Source of the DNA: Gonatopus flavifemur
Taxonomy: Eukaryota; Arthropoda; Insecta; Hymenoptera; Dryinidae
Direction of reading: 5' to 3'
Length of the DNA stretch: 64,000 nucleotides
NCBI GenBank assembly: GCA_018340375.1
Contig: JAFFJZ010000002.1
Span: 62,242,001 to 62,306,000 of the forward strand
Below the pieces are notes generated by a model. That model searched no databases. It saw only the letters and a list, made by a program, of their open reading frames with translations, and was not told the DNA's origin. Of this stretch, positions 11,421 through 22,907 are shown one piece after another. Position 1 is the stretch's first letter; each line of letters begins with the position of its first letter. The translations under genes and the position numbers were made by a program.

Positions 11421-11654
11421 CACCGAGAGAAAAAGCATACTGCAGAAGTATGACGCACTAAAGTTTCTAATGCATTTGTCATAACGTGCTTCCAACGCTC
11501 GGTACTCATGCTTAGAAAGCATGTGACACATACCCAAAAAGCATGGTCTCGTGCGTTAACTGCATGAGTCCTGAGCGTTGAAAGTACGTTGTAACAAATG
11601 CGTTAGAAGCGTTGAAGTGTGTCATGCTTCTAAAGCATGCTTTTTCCCTCGGTG
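11421..11654. mobile_element. CACCGAG MITE, copy 1
   Basis: The ends are CACCGAGAGAAAAAGCATAC and its counterpart TTTTTCCCTCGGTG, flanked by TG/TG. The interior repeats AGCATGC and AACGCTC palindromically. Its counterpart is 29115-29327 in the other copy of the host element, so it was already present when that element duplicated. Confidence 0.8.
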
Positions 11655-11967
11655 TGGTATATATTTGATTTTCAATAACCAACAATATTTCAGTACGATC
11701 ATATTTTATCAACCAAATAATTCATTTGTGAGAAGTAAAAGTTTTACTGATTCCAACTAAATTAAATTAACCAAACAAAATGCGCTGATTTGGATAAAAG
11801 TCTCGCTGTCTGATATATGGATGAATTATCTTGCTGCTGTAGCTATAGCATTTAGTTACAGTAACTATGTGATTGTTCTCAGTGTAGTAATGAAAACTAT
11901 TTATACATCCGCATCAACTATAAAAAGAGTTGGAGAAATTATAACTGAATAGCTGTCCTCTCACATA

Positions 11968-13261
11968 ACACGTGGGCTGAAAAGTCCCGGGCCTAAGAAA
12001 GAAAACACGGTTTTTTTTGTTCAAAATTAGCTTTATTCATCAACGTAATCTCCATCAAGAACAACGCAATCATTCCAGCGCCGCTCTAACATTCCGATAC
12101 CGCTTTCGTAGAACGATTTATCTTTTGCCTCAAAATAGGCCTCAGTTTCAGCGATAACCTCTTCATTCGAGCGAAATTTCTTGCCGGCGAGCATTTTTTT
12201 AGGTCTGCGAACCACCAGTAGTCGCTGGGAACCAAATCTGGCGAATACGGTGGATGTGGAAGCAATTCGAAGTTCAATTCATGTAGTTTTGCTATTGTTT
12301 TGATTGACTTGTGACAAGGTGCGTTGTCTGGATGAAATAAAATTTTTTTCTTTGCCATATGCGGTCGTTTCTTTGCAATTTCGGCCTTCAAACGCTCCAA
12401 TAATGCGATATAATATTTACTGTTGATGGTATTTCCCTTTTCAAGATAGTCGATGAATATTACACCACGCACATCCCAAAATACCAAGGCTATCACCTTT
12501 CCAGCCGACTGTTGTGCTTTCGGGCGCTTTGGACGAGGTTCACCAGTGGCTGTCCAGTCGGATGACGATCGTTTTGATTCCGGAGTGAAGCGATGGATCC
12601 ATGTTTCATCCATTGTAACGTATCGACGCAAAAATTTCGACTTGTTACGTTTAAACATGGCCAAATACTCCTCAGAAGCATCAACGCGTTCTTGTTTTTG
12701 GTCAACAGTGAGCAAACGCGGCCCCCACTTCGAACAGAGCTTTCTCATACTTGAATGCTCATGCAATATAAAGCCAACACGTTCTTTTGATATTTCTACG
12801 ATGTCAGCTAACTCACGCAACTTCACTTTCCGATCATTCAAAACGATTTTGTGGATTTTTTTTATGTTTTCTGGTGTTACCGCTTCATTTGGACGTCCAC
12901 TGCGTTCTGCATCATCGGTGTCTTTACGACCACGTTTGAAGTCAGCAAACCAACGTTTTATTGTGGTTCCTGAGGGAGCGGCATCCCCATGACACTTTTC
13001 AAGCCATTGCTTCGCTCGAACGGTATTTTTTCCCATCAAGAAGCAGTGTGAAATTAAAACACGAAATTGTTTTTGATCCATTGTTTCAAAAATAACAGAA
13101 GTAGCGTCACTCTTAGTACAATAACTCGCAAACTAATGAATAGAATATCATGAAATTTTGACAGCTGTCTTTTTGAAGGTTAGTACCAACTGAAAAACAG
13201 GTGAATGCAGTAAAATTCGCGCCGTCTATGTGTTAGGCCCGGGACTTTTCAGCCCATGTGT
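11968..13261 (-). mobile_element. Mariner element 1, complete, TA duplication
   Basis: The 1294-bp element has 28-bp TIRs beginning ACACGTGGGCTGAAAAGTCC (left) and ACACATGGGCTGAAAAGTCC (from the right), differing at one position. TA flanks both ends (11966-11967 and 13262-13263). Length, TIR size and the encoded transposase are standard for mariner. It carries one transposase gene with one frame break. Confidence 0.95.
12033..13081 (-). pseudogene. Mariner transposase (irritans-like), one frameshift
   Basis: The protein excises and integrates the mariner element by cut-and-paste at TA. The main frame starts MDQKQFRVLI. It has the N-terminal helix-turn-helix DNA-binding region, a WVPHEL-type linker (here KWGPRLL, about residues 119-124, with G for V) and the DD34D catalytic core: D158 in VTMDETW, D252 in HPDNAPCH and D287 in SPDLVPSD, with 34 residues between the last two. 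The reading frame breaks after FADLKK at an A run (T run 12194-12200 on the plus strand). The rest, MLAGKKF to GDYVDE, continues in another frame to 12033. No other stop interrupts it. It is close to Himar-like irritans mariners by motif, and either a one-base decay or a sequencing error would explain the break. Confidence 0.9.
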
Positions 13262-13523
13262 TAATTGCCATAATCATAAATTTCTCTGAGTGTATAGTCT
13301 ACTGTATCGTGAAATGAAGTGACTGAAAACTCACCCAACCAGGAATCTATTCTCTGCATCTGATAATTGAGCTCTGGTTAAAGAATTCCATCCATGTACT
13401 CAAAATTTTCGTGGAAAAATTAAAATGATTTGACGGTAACGTGAGCATGTAGCATTTGTAGAAAACCATAGATTTTATTGCTGCACTGTAAAAAATAGTC
13501 TGAAATTTCATATATCAGATGAG

Positions 13524-13749
13524 CACTGAGAGAAATTTCTGAGGTTACTGTAACTAAAACGCCTCAACCAAATGATTTTAGTAGAAGCTGCTAGGAATTT
13601 GATTAATTTAACCAAGAGAAAATAGTTGATACAAGTAATGAATCAACTATATTTTCTTGGTTGAATCAATCAAGTTGTCAGTAGCTCTTATTGGGAATGT
13701 TTAGTTGAGATGTTTTAGTTCCAGTAACCAAAGAAATTTCCCTTAGTGA
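13524..13749. mobile_element. CAC-type MITE
   Basis: CACTGAGAGAAATTTCTGAG at the left is mirrored by AGAAATTTCCCTTAGTG at the right. The inner arms GTTACTGTAACTAAAAC and TAGTTGATAC pair as well. The flanks are AG and AA, an imperfect duplication. Confidence 0.7.
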
Positions 13750-14207
13750 ATATGAAAATCCTGAAACTTGTAATTGAAATCAAGTTCAATCATGAATTCA
13801 TGAAATTCACTGCAAAATGTATTGAAATTCATATAAAAGTGCACGAAAAATCATAATTCTGTATGAGATATCATGAAATTTCATATGAAAAGTCAGAAAA
13901 GTTTTGAAAATCAATAAAAAATGTATATGTTAAGTGCGTCACATAAATTTATATGGAATTCAGGAAAAGATTCCTTACAGTGTGATAATGCAAAATAATA
14001 CGCACGCAATACGTGGGAACGTTAACGTACTTTGATGAAAATCCAGAAAAATGGAAGAGCACCGAAATAACAGATTTGAAGTTGCTGAAACTTGAATTGT
14101 TTATAGAAACCAAACAAAAATTCAAACTCATACGAAATGCGATGAATTATCGTTATCCATCTCTCTTTAATTCTAAGGAATTTCTTGCAACTGGAAATAT
14201 TGCTGAA

Positions 14208-14455
14208 GGGGTTACCAGCGAGTCCTGAAGATGCAACCCAAGCTACATCTTTTCTGACAAATTATTATAAAATGGAGCAATAAAATCAAAATATCTTTCT
14301 GTACAGAGCAACATTATTGATCGAAAAAGGTCTGTACAGAGCGATATTTTGATTTTACTGCTGCATGTACGCAGAATTTTTCAAAATATTTTTTTGACTC
14401 TGTCTTTTTCTAAGCAATCGTTCTGGTTGCTCCTTCAGGGGTCGCTGGCATCCTC
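14208..14455. mobile_element. piggyBac-like MITE, TTAA family, copy 1
   Basis: The left end GGGGTTACCAGCGAGTCCTG pairs with the right end CGCTGGCATCCTC. It is flanked by TGAA at the left and TTAA at the right. CTGTACAGAGC and its complement lie around the centre. Family members: 14719-15100, 21565-21733 and 38294-38535. Confidence 0.65.
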
Positions 14456-14567
14456 TTAAGGGTACTAGAGCGTGGAGCAGCGAGGGAGGGGAAAACTCAA
14501 ATTTTGCGCTAACAAAAGGTACGTAAGTGATACAAATTAAAAGTGAAGAATAATGGATTGCTTACTT

Positions 14568-14675
14568 AGGATTGCGCGCTGCCGCGCACTTTTGAATTTC
14601 CCAATGATATCTGTATTCTATATTTTAGCTTTCAGAAATCATTGGAAAATTCAAATTGCGCGTCAGAGCGCAATT
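14568..14675. repeat. Short inverted repeat
   Basis: GATTGCGCGCTGCCGCGCAC followed by TTTGAATTTCCCAATGAT is mirrored on the other side of a loop of about 25 bp. It could be a small hairpin MITE. No duplication was recognised. Confidence 0.55.
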
Positions 14676-14718
14676 CTGAGTACGCATTTCACTAATATTC
14701 ACTTTGAATTTGTATTGA

Positions 14719-15100
14719 GGGGATACCAGCGATCCCCGCTGATGCAACCCGCCGTACAAGCATACCGACAGAGTAAACCTTTTCTCGGTAAGAATACTCT
14801 AAACTGAATTCATGAAGTATTAAATTTCCATGAATGAATCTTCAATCCTTCATCAATCGCGGTACATCGCCAAAATTTCGACCTTCGAAAAAAATTGTTT
14901 TCTCAGTTGGTAACGCAAAATTTTTCTTCGAAATTCAAAATTCGGATGGCGTAACGCGATAGGTAAAGGATTGAAGATTTATTTCTGAAAATTTCATACT
15001 TCTTCATGGAATCAGTTCAGAGTATTCTTGCCGAGAAAATGTTTACTTAATCGATACGCTTGTATGACCGGTAGCATCAGCGGGGATCGCTGGTATCCCC
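14719..15100. mobile_element. piggyBac-like MITE, TTAA family, copy 2
   Basis: The ends are GGGATACCAGCGATCCCC and the exact complement, continuing as a long imperfect palindrome (GCTGATGCAACC, AAACCTTTTCTCGG and so on). It is flanked by TTGA (left) and TTAA (right). Confidence 0.7.
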
Positions 15101-15204
15101 TTAAGATGCAAACAAAACTAGCTTTGTTTCAACTGAAAGTAAGTATCGAAAACAAATGCCGACACAAGAGAAAAGACTGAATTTCAGTCAATTTCCCAAG
15201 TAAC

Positions 15205-15309
15205 CCATATAGCACAAATGTCTCAGTAATATCTCCAGAATATTCTGACAATATTACAATGTCTCCAGAATATTCTGGAGATATTACTGAGATATTTGTG
15301 CTATGTGGG
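15205..15309. repeat. Strong hairpin, about 45-bp arms
   Basis: CCCATATAGCACAAATGTCT and the following AATATCTCCAGAATATTCTG are mirrored almost exactly to 15309. The inner part repeats CTCCAGAATATTCTG. This is probably a hairpin MITE with no recognisable flank duplication. Confidence 0.65.
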
Positions 15310-15452
15310 AAGATATAGCCACATTCAGTCGAACTTTTTACAGTGTTTCCATACACTTAGCGCAAGATTTTCTTCACTTTTTTTATGTATATATAATTTT
15401 TATTTCAAAATAAACGCCTACCGCACCGCTCGAATGCCCTTAAGCTCAACCT

Positions 15453-15499
15453 CCCTAGTAGAAATTACCAACGTTGTTCAGTCATAATTTCTTCTAGGG
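15453..15499. mobile_element. Minimal CCCTAGT-family MITE, CT duplication
   Basis: This 47-bp palindrome starts CCCTAGTAGAAATTAC and ends TAATTTCTTCTAGGG, flanked by CT/CT. It is essentially TIRs alone. Confidence 0.6.
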
Positions 15500-15504
15500 C
15501 TTTT

Positions 15505-16240
15505 ATAGTGCTGGTTTTCGTCTCATTCTGTGAGCTCCGCGACTTTTCGTAATAGGCGTCGATATAACATTCTAGAACATATTGAGAATCATTTTCACCA
15601 CGATTAACACAAATGAAAAATATACAACTATATTACAATATTAATTATATAAATATAATTGAATATAACAATATAAATAAATAATTATATAAATATTACA
15701 AACATTTTAGAATTAACAAAATTAATTTTAACTCTCTCTTCTGTATGGCGGTTAAAATATGGAAGAAGTATGAAAGAATCTCAATTCCCGTACTTTTTCG
15801 TAAATCATCTCCGTATCTCTGTTCTGTTCTTTTATACGTGTACAGTAGTCTTGCAAAACATTTCTGCAAATCCAACGTCCAGTTATTTTTTTCTACATGA
15901 GAGCTGGAGAAAAACTCCCTCTGCAAACGCGGAGAAAGTGTAATTGTACAGGGGGAGCAATGTCACATTATCAATAACTATGATTATATATGGTGAAATA
16001 GCAAGTGCCCGTAATTGCAGTTACCCAGAACGCGATGATTTGTGCATCCGAGAATAACCGTCAGAAATTTGTAGCCCTTCTCAAATACCCACAAACTTCC
16101 CTGCGTTCGAGTAAATAACGTTTTGGGCGGATGCTCACTTACCTATCTGATAGTATATTATAAAATTCTTTCATATTATCGTGCCTAAATAATATTATGA
16201 AGCCGGTCTGTCCTCTACATGCTATAGTAATGTAGTGATT
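15505..16240. other. No recognised feature
   Basis: AT-rich, with a TATAAAT-type simple stretch near 15625-15700. Short ORFs only, none recognised. Confidence 0.5.
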
Positions 16241-16244
16241 CAAA

Positions 16245-16477
16245 CACTGAAAGAATTTTATTTGAGAAATTGCCGCGAAATTTCAGTGATCGAGGGACAA
16301 GTAGGAATTTAAAAAAATATTACCATGCATGTTGTCAAACTTATAGAAAATATCTCTCGCAATTGTTCAAAAACTCGCTCATTTTCACAGACTGCACAGT
16401 AATCCTTTGAAGGATTCTCAGCTGTCCTTCGATTACTGAAATTTCACGGTGATTTTCACAACAAAATTCTCTCAGTG
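16245..16477. mobile_element. CAC-type MITE, GAGAATTTT family, copy 1
   Basis: CACTGAAAGAATTTTATTTG at the left pairs with CAAAATTCTCTCAGTG at the right. The arms continue through GAAATTTCAGTGATCGAGGG. The flanks are AA and TA, so the duplication has decayed. A relative lies at 26825-27068. Confidence 0.7.
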
Positions 16478-16485
16478 TAATGTCC

Positions 16486-16722
16486 CGTGAACTGGGGTGA
16501 CTTAGTGACTGTGGGGTTACTTTGTGGCATGTATTTCCACGTTCATTCACATGTACTTGTATATTGTATTATAATTATTCGAAAATAATCTTTCTTGGGA
16601 AAAAGAAGCGAGAGAAACCGTTTAGAAGAGTCAAACCGCATAGAAAACGATTCAAAATACATGAAGTGTGTGACATAGTAACAACCCCTTCAGTCACAGA
16701 CTAGCTCTAGTTCGCGGTAACG
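16486..16722. repeat. Inverted repeat next to the preceding MITE
   Basis: GTGAACTGGGGTGACTTAGT and GGGGTTACTTTGTGGCATG pair with the region 16672-16716. The borders merge with CTCTCAGTG-like and CTCTCATTG-like ends, so it may be the core of another CAC-type element. Confidence 0.4.
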
Positions 16723-17334
16723 TTTCTCTCATTGTAATTTTGTACACACACGAAAAAAAAGTAATCTGCACTGGGAAAAAAGGTTTTCTTCTGACAAATC
16801 AACGCATTTGGTTAAACATTTTTTAAAGATATCGTTTCATACAAATCAGACTTATGCGTTATCACCAAACATTACGTTGAATCAAGAAATTCATATTTAT
16901 TAATTATAACCAAATCATTCATTTGATTCAAACTGATCGAAATTGATTCGAATGAATATGACTTCTCCTCAAATTTAGATTTGTCGAATCATCATCGGTA
17001 TGAAGTTGACTCAAAGAAATATGTGCTGCATTTATCAACTATGGAGTTGACTATTAATAAATTGTTCTTTGGTCGTATCCAACTATACGATATATTTACT
17101 ATAAACAAATTTTATTTGAGTATATCAGAACCTCTCAATCAGAAAAGATATTTCACTTTTTTTTCTTCTCCAATTGAGAATATACTTCTATAATTCAGAG
17201 TGTTTTGAACAAATGAGAATTCCCTGTCTACAATGACTAATGGAGATAAATACTTTTGATACTATATATCAGAGGAGAAGTCGCATCAAAATTAGAGGGA
17301 TACTCTTATTTTTATATTGATTGTTTTTGGGTGC

Positions 17335-17625
17335 ATCCACTTTCTTCTGCTCTCTAAATCTGAAAGAGTGAAAAATCGCACGTTTCACTCCACTAAGTGT
17401 CAGAAGTGAGCCTGTCCGCTTCGAGTGGAATTTTCACTCGTTTCGAGTGACCTCTCGCTCTTTTAGAGTGAAAAATTCACCCTAGCGTCGAAGTGGTTGT
17501 GAATTTCTAACCTCAAACCTCAGAATATCACTCTAAAAGAGAGGAAATTTCACGCGAAAATTCGACAGGCTCACTTCTGGCTGGCTAAAGAGTGAAATCT
17601 CACTCCAAAGATTTTAGAGAGTGGA
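17335..17625. mobile_element. Inverted-repeat element with GAGTGA/TCACTC motifs
   Basis: The ends are ATCCACTTTCTTCTGCTCTC and AGATTTTAGAGAGTGGAT, inverted. The interior has many GAGTGAAA/TTTCACTC motifs in both orientations and the pair GAAGTGAGCCTGTC. The flanking duplication was not identified. Confidence 0.55.
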
Positions 17626-17639
17626 TTTTCAGATGAATG

Positions 17640-19300
17640 TTGCCGAAATAAAGAAACTTGACTGGATTTTCATAATCCTTTCCGAAATTTAGTTGAAGTT
17701 TTCAAAATTCAGAAGAAAGTGCTTCAAAAAATTACAGTCACATTTTCCTAGTTTTTAAAAGAAATTTTTTTAGAGCGAAAGGTTCTCAGTACCTATCAAC
17801 TGGCAGCTAAAACATGTCGTCTACATCACTACAAATCAATTCAATTCGACTCCAAACCAATAAAACGTTCTACAGACCCGAATAATTATACAACTCACAG
17901 TTTTTACATCTAATTAATCATCTCTGACTAGTAGATTACCTGAAAAACACGGATATATTATTTTCCCAATGCTATCCGTCAATTTGATGTATTCTGATTT
18001 TCATTATATATCTGTGGCACCCAAGGAATAGCACAGTTGATAAGGGAAGATTGGAAGTTGACACTATTTTCTCCTTTTTCTAAATTATGAATATGTACAC
18101 GCATAGGCACATACAGTATGGTACGTGATGTATATATGGATCTTGTGTTTTCACAAGGCATGTACATACCAATGAAAAAGTGTCAAAACGTTATAGGGAT
18201 ATTAAATTTATATTATTTCATAATATATTGGACTTGGAACAGGCAACTGGTGTCTTCACGTTCATCGAAATTCGATACGGGTGATTAATGATACGAGGAA
18301 CGGTTCCAAAAGTTGTATATATGTTTGAGAAGTTTGATGTTGACTGTGTGATCGATACGTCACCTGTTGCACTGAGCGCCTATTACGTCAAGTTCGCGGG
18401 TGTGGGACAGCTTTCTCGATTTCAGTTGCTATCAAATGAATGTCTTCTCGTATACATAGAAAGACAGCCTTCACTATAAATTAGAACAATTCAATGCAAT
18501 TCATCTATTAGGGGAAAAATAAAGAATTGATAATACATATAACGAATCCAAGTGTTGAAAATCAAAAGTCTTCACTGCTAATGAAACTGATGTCCTATTT
18601 TCTGATATTTTTGTAATCACTTTTCAAATATTCTAAAATGTTACTATAATTATACTACATTTAAAACACAAAAATACGTTTTGATTCAAGATTGATACGT
18701 GTTTGATTAGCAAAAATACAAAGTTTGAAAGTTATATGTAGGAACATAACCTCGAATAATAACTGTTACGTCAACGTCAAAGTGAAAAACGGGAACAATC
18801 TCTTTAAAATGTTTATTGTGCCATTCTGAAAGAGAACTGAACGAGATTTTAATCAATCGTCTGATTGAAAACCATAAACATGATCTGTCTTTTCAAGTAT
18901 AGAATGTGATCAATCACGGTTTTGCAATCTTATTTTGAAACAAACATATATTTAAACGTCAGTGCAGTGAAATAAAATAATGATGTTGCCAGTTGGGATA
19001 GGCACGTGTTCGATTTGAGGTATCTACACATGCCATATTTTCTTTTGAGACATAATTTCTTGGACGGCAGTTTTTCCCGTGTTATCATTTTAGTTCACCA
19101 CATACAGGGTTCATTAATCGGCCTCATAATGGCGCATCAGCCGGTCACAAACGTCATTCATCGCACGTTAATGAACGAATTTCTTAGAATAAGAATCCAT
19201 TCTTGAAGACTGAAAATCCTGTCATCTGATAGGAGTGAGAATTTCATTTCATAGGAGTGAATTTTTACTGTTCAAAGCGAGTATATAAAGAAAAAAGACA
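17640..19300. other. No recognised feature
   Basis: AT-rich, with short unrecognised ORFs (for example 63 codons at 18288-18479 and 66 codons at 19006-19206). No inverted repeats with clear flanks are visible. Confidence 0.5.
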
Positions 19301-19303
19301 GTG

Positions 19304-19659
19304 TGCAGTGACAGCGAAATCTTATTTTGCTGGGGCCCTTTTGCTGGAGCAGTAAATTTTTTGTTGTGACAGCAAAATATTTGTTATCACATCAATCTTG
19401 TGAGCTACGACAGCGATTTTTGTCGCTGTTGCAGCAAAAAATGTTCAGCCCTTCAGCAAATTTCGGTATTACATATAAGTTAGCAAACACATTTTGCTTG
19501 GGAAGTCGACATTTTTAGCTGCCACAGTTAGGAAGTCGCTGTCATAGCTGACAAGATTGCTGTGATAGCAAATAGATTGCTTTCATTGCAAAAATTTGCT
19601 ATTCCAGCAAAAATTACCCAGTACACCAGATTCCGCTGTTGGAGCGATTTTTCCCCGTG
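19304..19659. mobile_element. TTTGCTG-family MITE, decayed copy 3
   Basis: It has the same motif order as 8839-9148 (GCTACGACAGCGATTTTT, GGTATTACATATA, TAGCTGCCACAG) and a right end TTCCCCGTG. The left terminus is lost, so the start is approximate. Confidence 0.6.
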
Positions 19660-19683
19660 TCATCCGAGCCAGCACAATGTGCT

Positions 19684-19956
19684 ACTGGAACGTGTGCTAA
19701 CTGGATTGCTGAGAGAGCAGCGTGATTAACTAAAGAAGCAAATTTTTCGCGGGATTAGCACAATTTTTAGTATTATATACAGAATAGTAACGAAATATTA
19801 CTGGAAGAGCAAACACTTTTTGCTTCCACAACTAAAAAATCGTGGTCGTAGTTAACAAATGTACTGTGATACCAAAGAGATTGCTGTCATAGCAAAAAAT
19901 TTGCTGCTCCAGCAAAATCAGGTTTCGCTGTCATAGCGAATTCTTCTTTCTTCGTG
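19684..19956. mobile_element. TTTGCTG-family MITE, decayed copy 4
   Basis: It contains AGTATTATATACAGAATAG, CAAAAAATTTGCTGCTCC and a right end TTTCTTCGTG, matching 8839-9148. It lies directly behind copy 3 in the same orientation. Confidence 0.6.
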
Positions 19957-19959
19957 TGT

Positions 19960-21245
19960 CAAAGTTTACCAGTTGTTCGAAGGTAACCCCGCCCTAACGA
20001 ACATTGGCGGAGCTTTGGAGGTTTCAGCAATTGCGAGTTCCAATTCTGATGCTTGGGGCAACGGTAGCAAAAGATCGCTAACGCTGATACGAACTTGATG
20101 TAATTGTCCCACAAAGTTGGTCGATATAAGAATTTCCCTATTAATCTAATGTCAGTTCAAGCCTAAATCAGTACAGGCATAAACTCACGTCAATGCTGTC
20201 CCATCACAATTTATTTTCATATGTTCAACATCGGCACGATAATTCCTCAGTTGTCTATCAAAGTTGTCTCGATGTGGATTAATTACACTTGGCTACCAGA
20301 TTTGATTCAAGCCATTGTCCGGCGTTAGAATTAGTAGAATCGTTAAATTCTTTTCACATGCACGGAAAAGAAGAAATTGTAGATATTGGCTGCGTAAGAC
20401 GACAACGAAGCGCTTAAGGCTTTTGAATCAAGAATTTCACAATAAGTAATGTTATATTGTTCATCAAATAATACAACTATTGAATTGACGTTTGAAAATT
20501 GTAATTTTCCTCCTGCACTTCACCTCCCTAGCGCGTATGAAATTTTGGCTCCACTTCCACGGGAAAAAAGGACTTAGGCATATGAGCTATCGTTACGCAC
20601 GTAGTTCCTGCAGCAATGTGAATTTTGTTGAAAACAATCGAAACGCGGTGAACTCTCGCGTTATTCATTGAGGTTACCTGTCGTGGTTACCGTGTATATA
20701 TTCCATTTTATAATATTTTCAATACATATTCGTGTCAAATTACTAATTTTCAAAAACCTCGTATGTCCAATTTTATTTTCGGAATTAAATGACTGATCAT
20801 TTGTAGAATGATAAATCCTCTTTATGTATACTCTGAGTATATGAAAATACACAATCAAAACGATCGAAACATATCCAAGGCTTTTTTTACGATATAATCA
20901 GCGTTGTCGGTTTAGCTGCGATCATTAAGGCATAGGTTAGGTAGATTTAGGTATAGCGTATAGGTAGGTTATGACAGGGGTTCGAAACCCGAGGTAAGTT
21001 AACATTGGAACTTGAATGTTTCAACCACCTCCTCCCAAATCTATATGCATTGACCAAATATCACAATCGAAAATAAATTTTTTTTTCGAAATTTACAATT
21101 AAATGTTGCAAAGAGTCGACGAGCACGGGCAGAAATAATAGAAGATCTTAACCTTAAACATCAAAACCGGCACTGAAAATTTCTCTTCTCAATTAATGAA
21201 ATAGTTCATCGGCCTACATATATCGTCATACTTGATATTTTATGT
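19960..21245. other. No recognised feature
   Basis: AT-rich single-copy-looking sequence. A lone CACGGAAAAGAAG near 20362 may be an orphan CAC-type end. No convincing ORF. Confidence 0.45.
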
Positions 21246-21249
21246 AGAT

Positions 21250-21424
21250 CCTGCATCTTAGAAAAGTAGTTGTAACAACTACTCGAGTTGATATCCCGAC
21301 AATCTGGGGTACATCTAACAAAAGTACCTGCCACAACTACTTTCGTAGCTGGTCGAAAATCGTCTACGTAAAGTAGTTGGAACAGCTAATTATTAGTTGG
21401 GAGAACTATTTTTTTTTCTCCGTG
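21250..21424. mobile_element. CAC-type MITE, AGTAGTTG family, decayed
   Basis: The right end TTTTTTTTTCTCCGTG, the inner GTAGTTGTAACAACTAC motif and GGTCGAAAATCGTCTACG match the better copies at 28720-30143 and 55608-55751. The left end is degraded. Confidence 0.6.
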
Positions 21425-21564
21425 TCAGGCCAGTTCTGGCCCCATGTAAGTGGGATGGAACCCATGCTGGCCCAATGTAGGCTCCATAGTACATACATTC
21501 TATAGGGTTCTAGAGTAATATATGCTATAAGAAAGGCAATGAACTTGTGGAATTCACAGTTTAA

Positions 21565-21733
21565 GCGACCCCTGAAGATGCAATCAGACCCATTGGTTAG
21601 AGAATATATCAAAATATTACTTTATACAGATCTTCCTGAATCAATAAAGATGTTACGTATCAAGCGATATTTTGTTTGCATTGCTTTATTTTCTCAGCTC
21701 GGATTGCATCGTGAGGAATCGTTGGATATCTCC
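21565..21733. mobile_element. piggyBac-like MITE, TTAA family, copy 3 (shortened)
   Basis: TTAA lies at 21561-21564 and 21734-21737. The left GCGACCCCTGAAGATGCAAT lacks the outer GGGGATACCA. The right end is GGATATCTCC. TATACAGATCTTCCTGA and its neighbours match the family core. Confidence 0.6.
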
Positions 21734-21849
21734 TTAAGGCCTCGAAACACACTGTTATTGCGTTATGCAGAGAAACTTACAATTTTCTTTTCATCGTGTG
21801 TGAAGAGCATCTCTACTAGAGCCTTTACGGGATAACGAAACCATTAACA

Positions 21850-22905
21850 ATTGGAATTCAACTGTCAATTCATTGGAATGAAATTACCGATGCAAGTATA
21901 TCACTCAAATACTCATGCTCTTTTTCAGATTTAACAATCATTCCTTGAATAATAATGAATGTGGTATTTTCGTGTACAGATCTGTCATGAAATCACTCGT
22001 CGTCGCGTGTCGAGATCACCCAAGTGTATGAGAATTCACGGATCGTTTCTTTTTCGAGGACACGCTTCGGAGTTGAATATAATCAGATTCGCCTCGGTTG
22101 ATTAATTTGAAATCAATTCAATATTTATTTTCCATTGGTTTTCTGATGATATGTGGTAGGTCATCTCATGATGTCACAAATTGCGTTGTAAAAATTATAG
22201 AAAATTTTTCTGTACACTAATGGTGGATTCAGTCCCTCAATCGTGAGGACATTGTTTTTATTTATCAGAAATGGAAGAATTTCCTGCTCTTTTGAAGGGT
22301 AACCTTATCTTTTGGATTTCAAATTCTCCAAAAAGTGTGGAAAAAGTACTTCATCCATGTAAAAATTTCGCCCCCATAATGTTCAGCCAAATATTGTACA
22401 ATTATTCTTGACAGTGTATAGAATTCTTGTTTCTGATAATTGAACTGGAATAATTCATGAAACTTCACTGACAGAATAATACCTCCTTTTTCATCTCATT
22501 TTTCATAACTTCACATTTCTACCCACACCTTCTTGTTCTTATAAGTTTTTATTGAATTATTTCAGCTTGATATAAACCTATATGTTATTATAACATTCAT
22601 TCATCGAAATTTATCAGGGCTTTTTATGTAAAACTACACCCTATCGACGAGAAATTGAACATCATTGATACATAATTTTTATCAAAAAAATTTATTTCCG
22701 CCGAACGTTATCCCAAAGTTCTTTCAGTGTTGGGTTTAGACGTTATCACGAGTACCAACATAATCACCGAAACTTCGTAAGCCACGAATTATTCATTCAA
22801 AGTTCATCAAAATTTCATAGTAACTGTTGAATTTAATGCACACTTTTATACACAAAGTGTACTCGTTCGCCATTCTCTCACAGAATTAATTCCCATACAC
22901 CGTTT
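21850..22905. other. No recognised feature
   Basis: AT-rich, with no ORF of note and no paired ends seen. Confidence 0.5.
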
Positions 22906-22907
22906 CA

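Larger units (their letters stand above)
10471..11884 (-). mobile_element. 1.16-kb CACTGAG element, copy 1 (with insertion)
   Basis: It is bounded by CACTGAGAGAAAACGCTTAG and GATTGTTCTCAGTG, with TA/TA flanks. It matches 28827-29988 in inverted orientation along its whole length. The two copies share a nested CACCGAG MITE and a CCCTAGT-family segment. Copy 1 additionally carries the 275-bp MITE 10598-10872. No transposase is encoded; an 81-codon ORF shared by the copies is a repeat shadow. Confidence 0.8.

Noticed and set aside
11292..11537. 81-codon ORF MGMCHMLSKH... conserved at 29211-29456
   Set aside because: Both copies lie in the 1.16-kb repeat and the frame crosses a nested MITE border. 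Conservation is explained by the repeat, not by coding selection.
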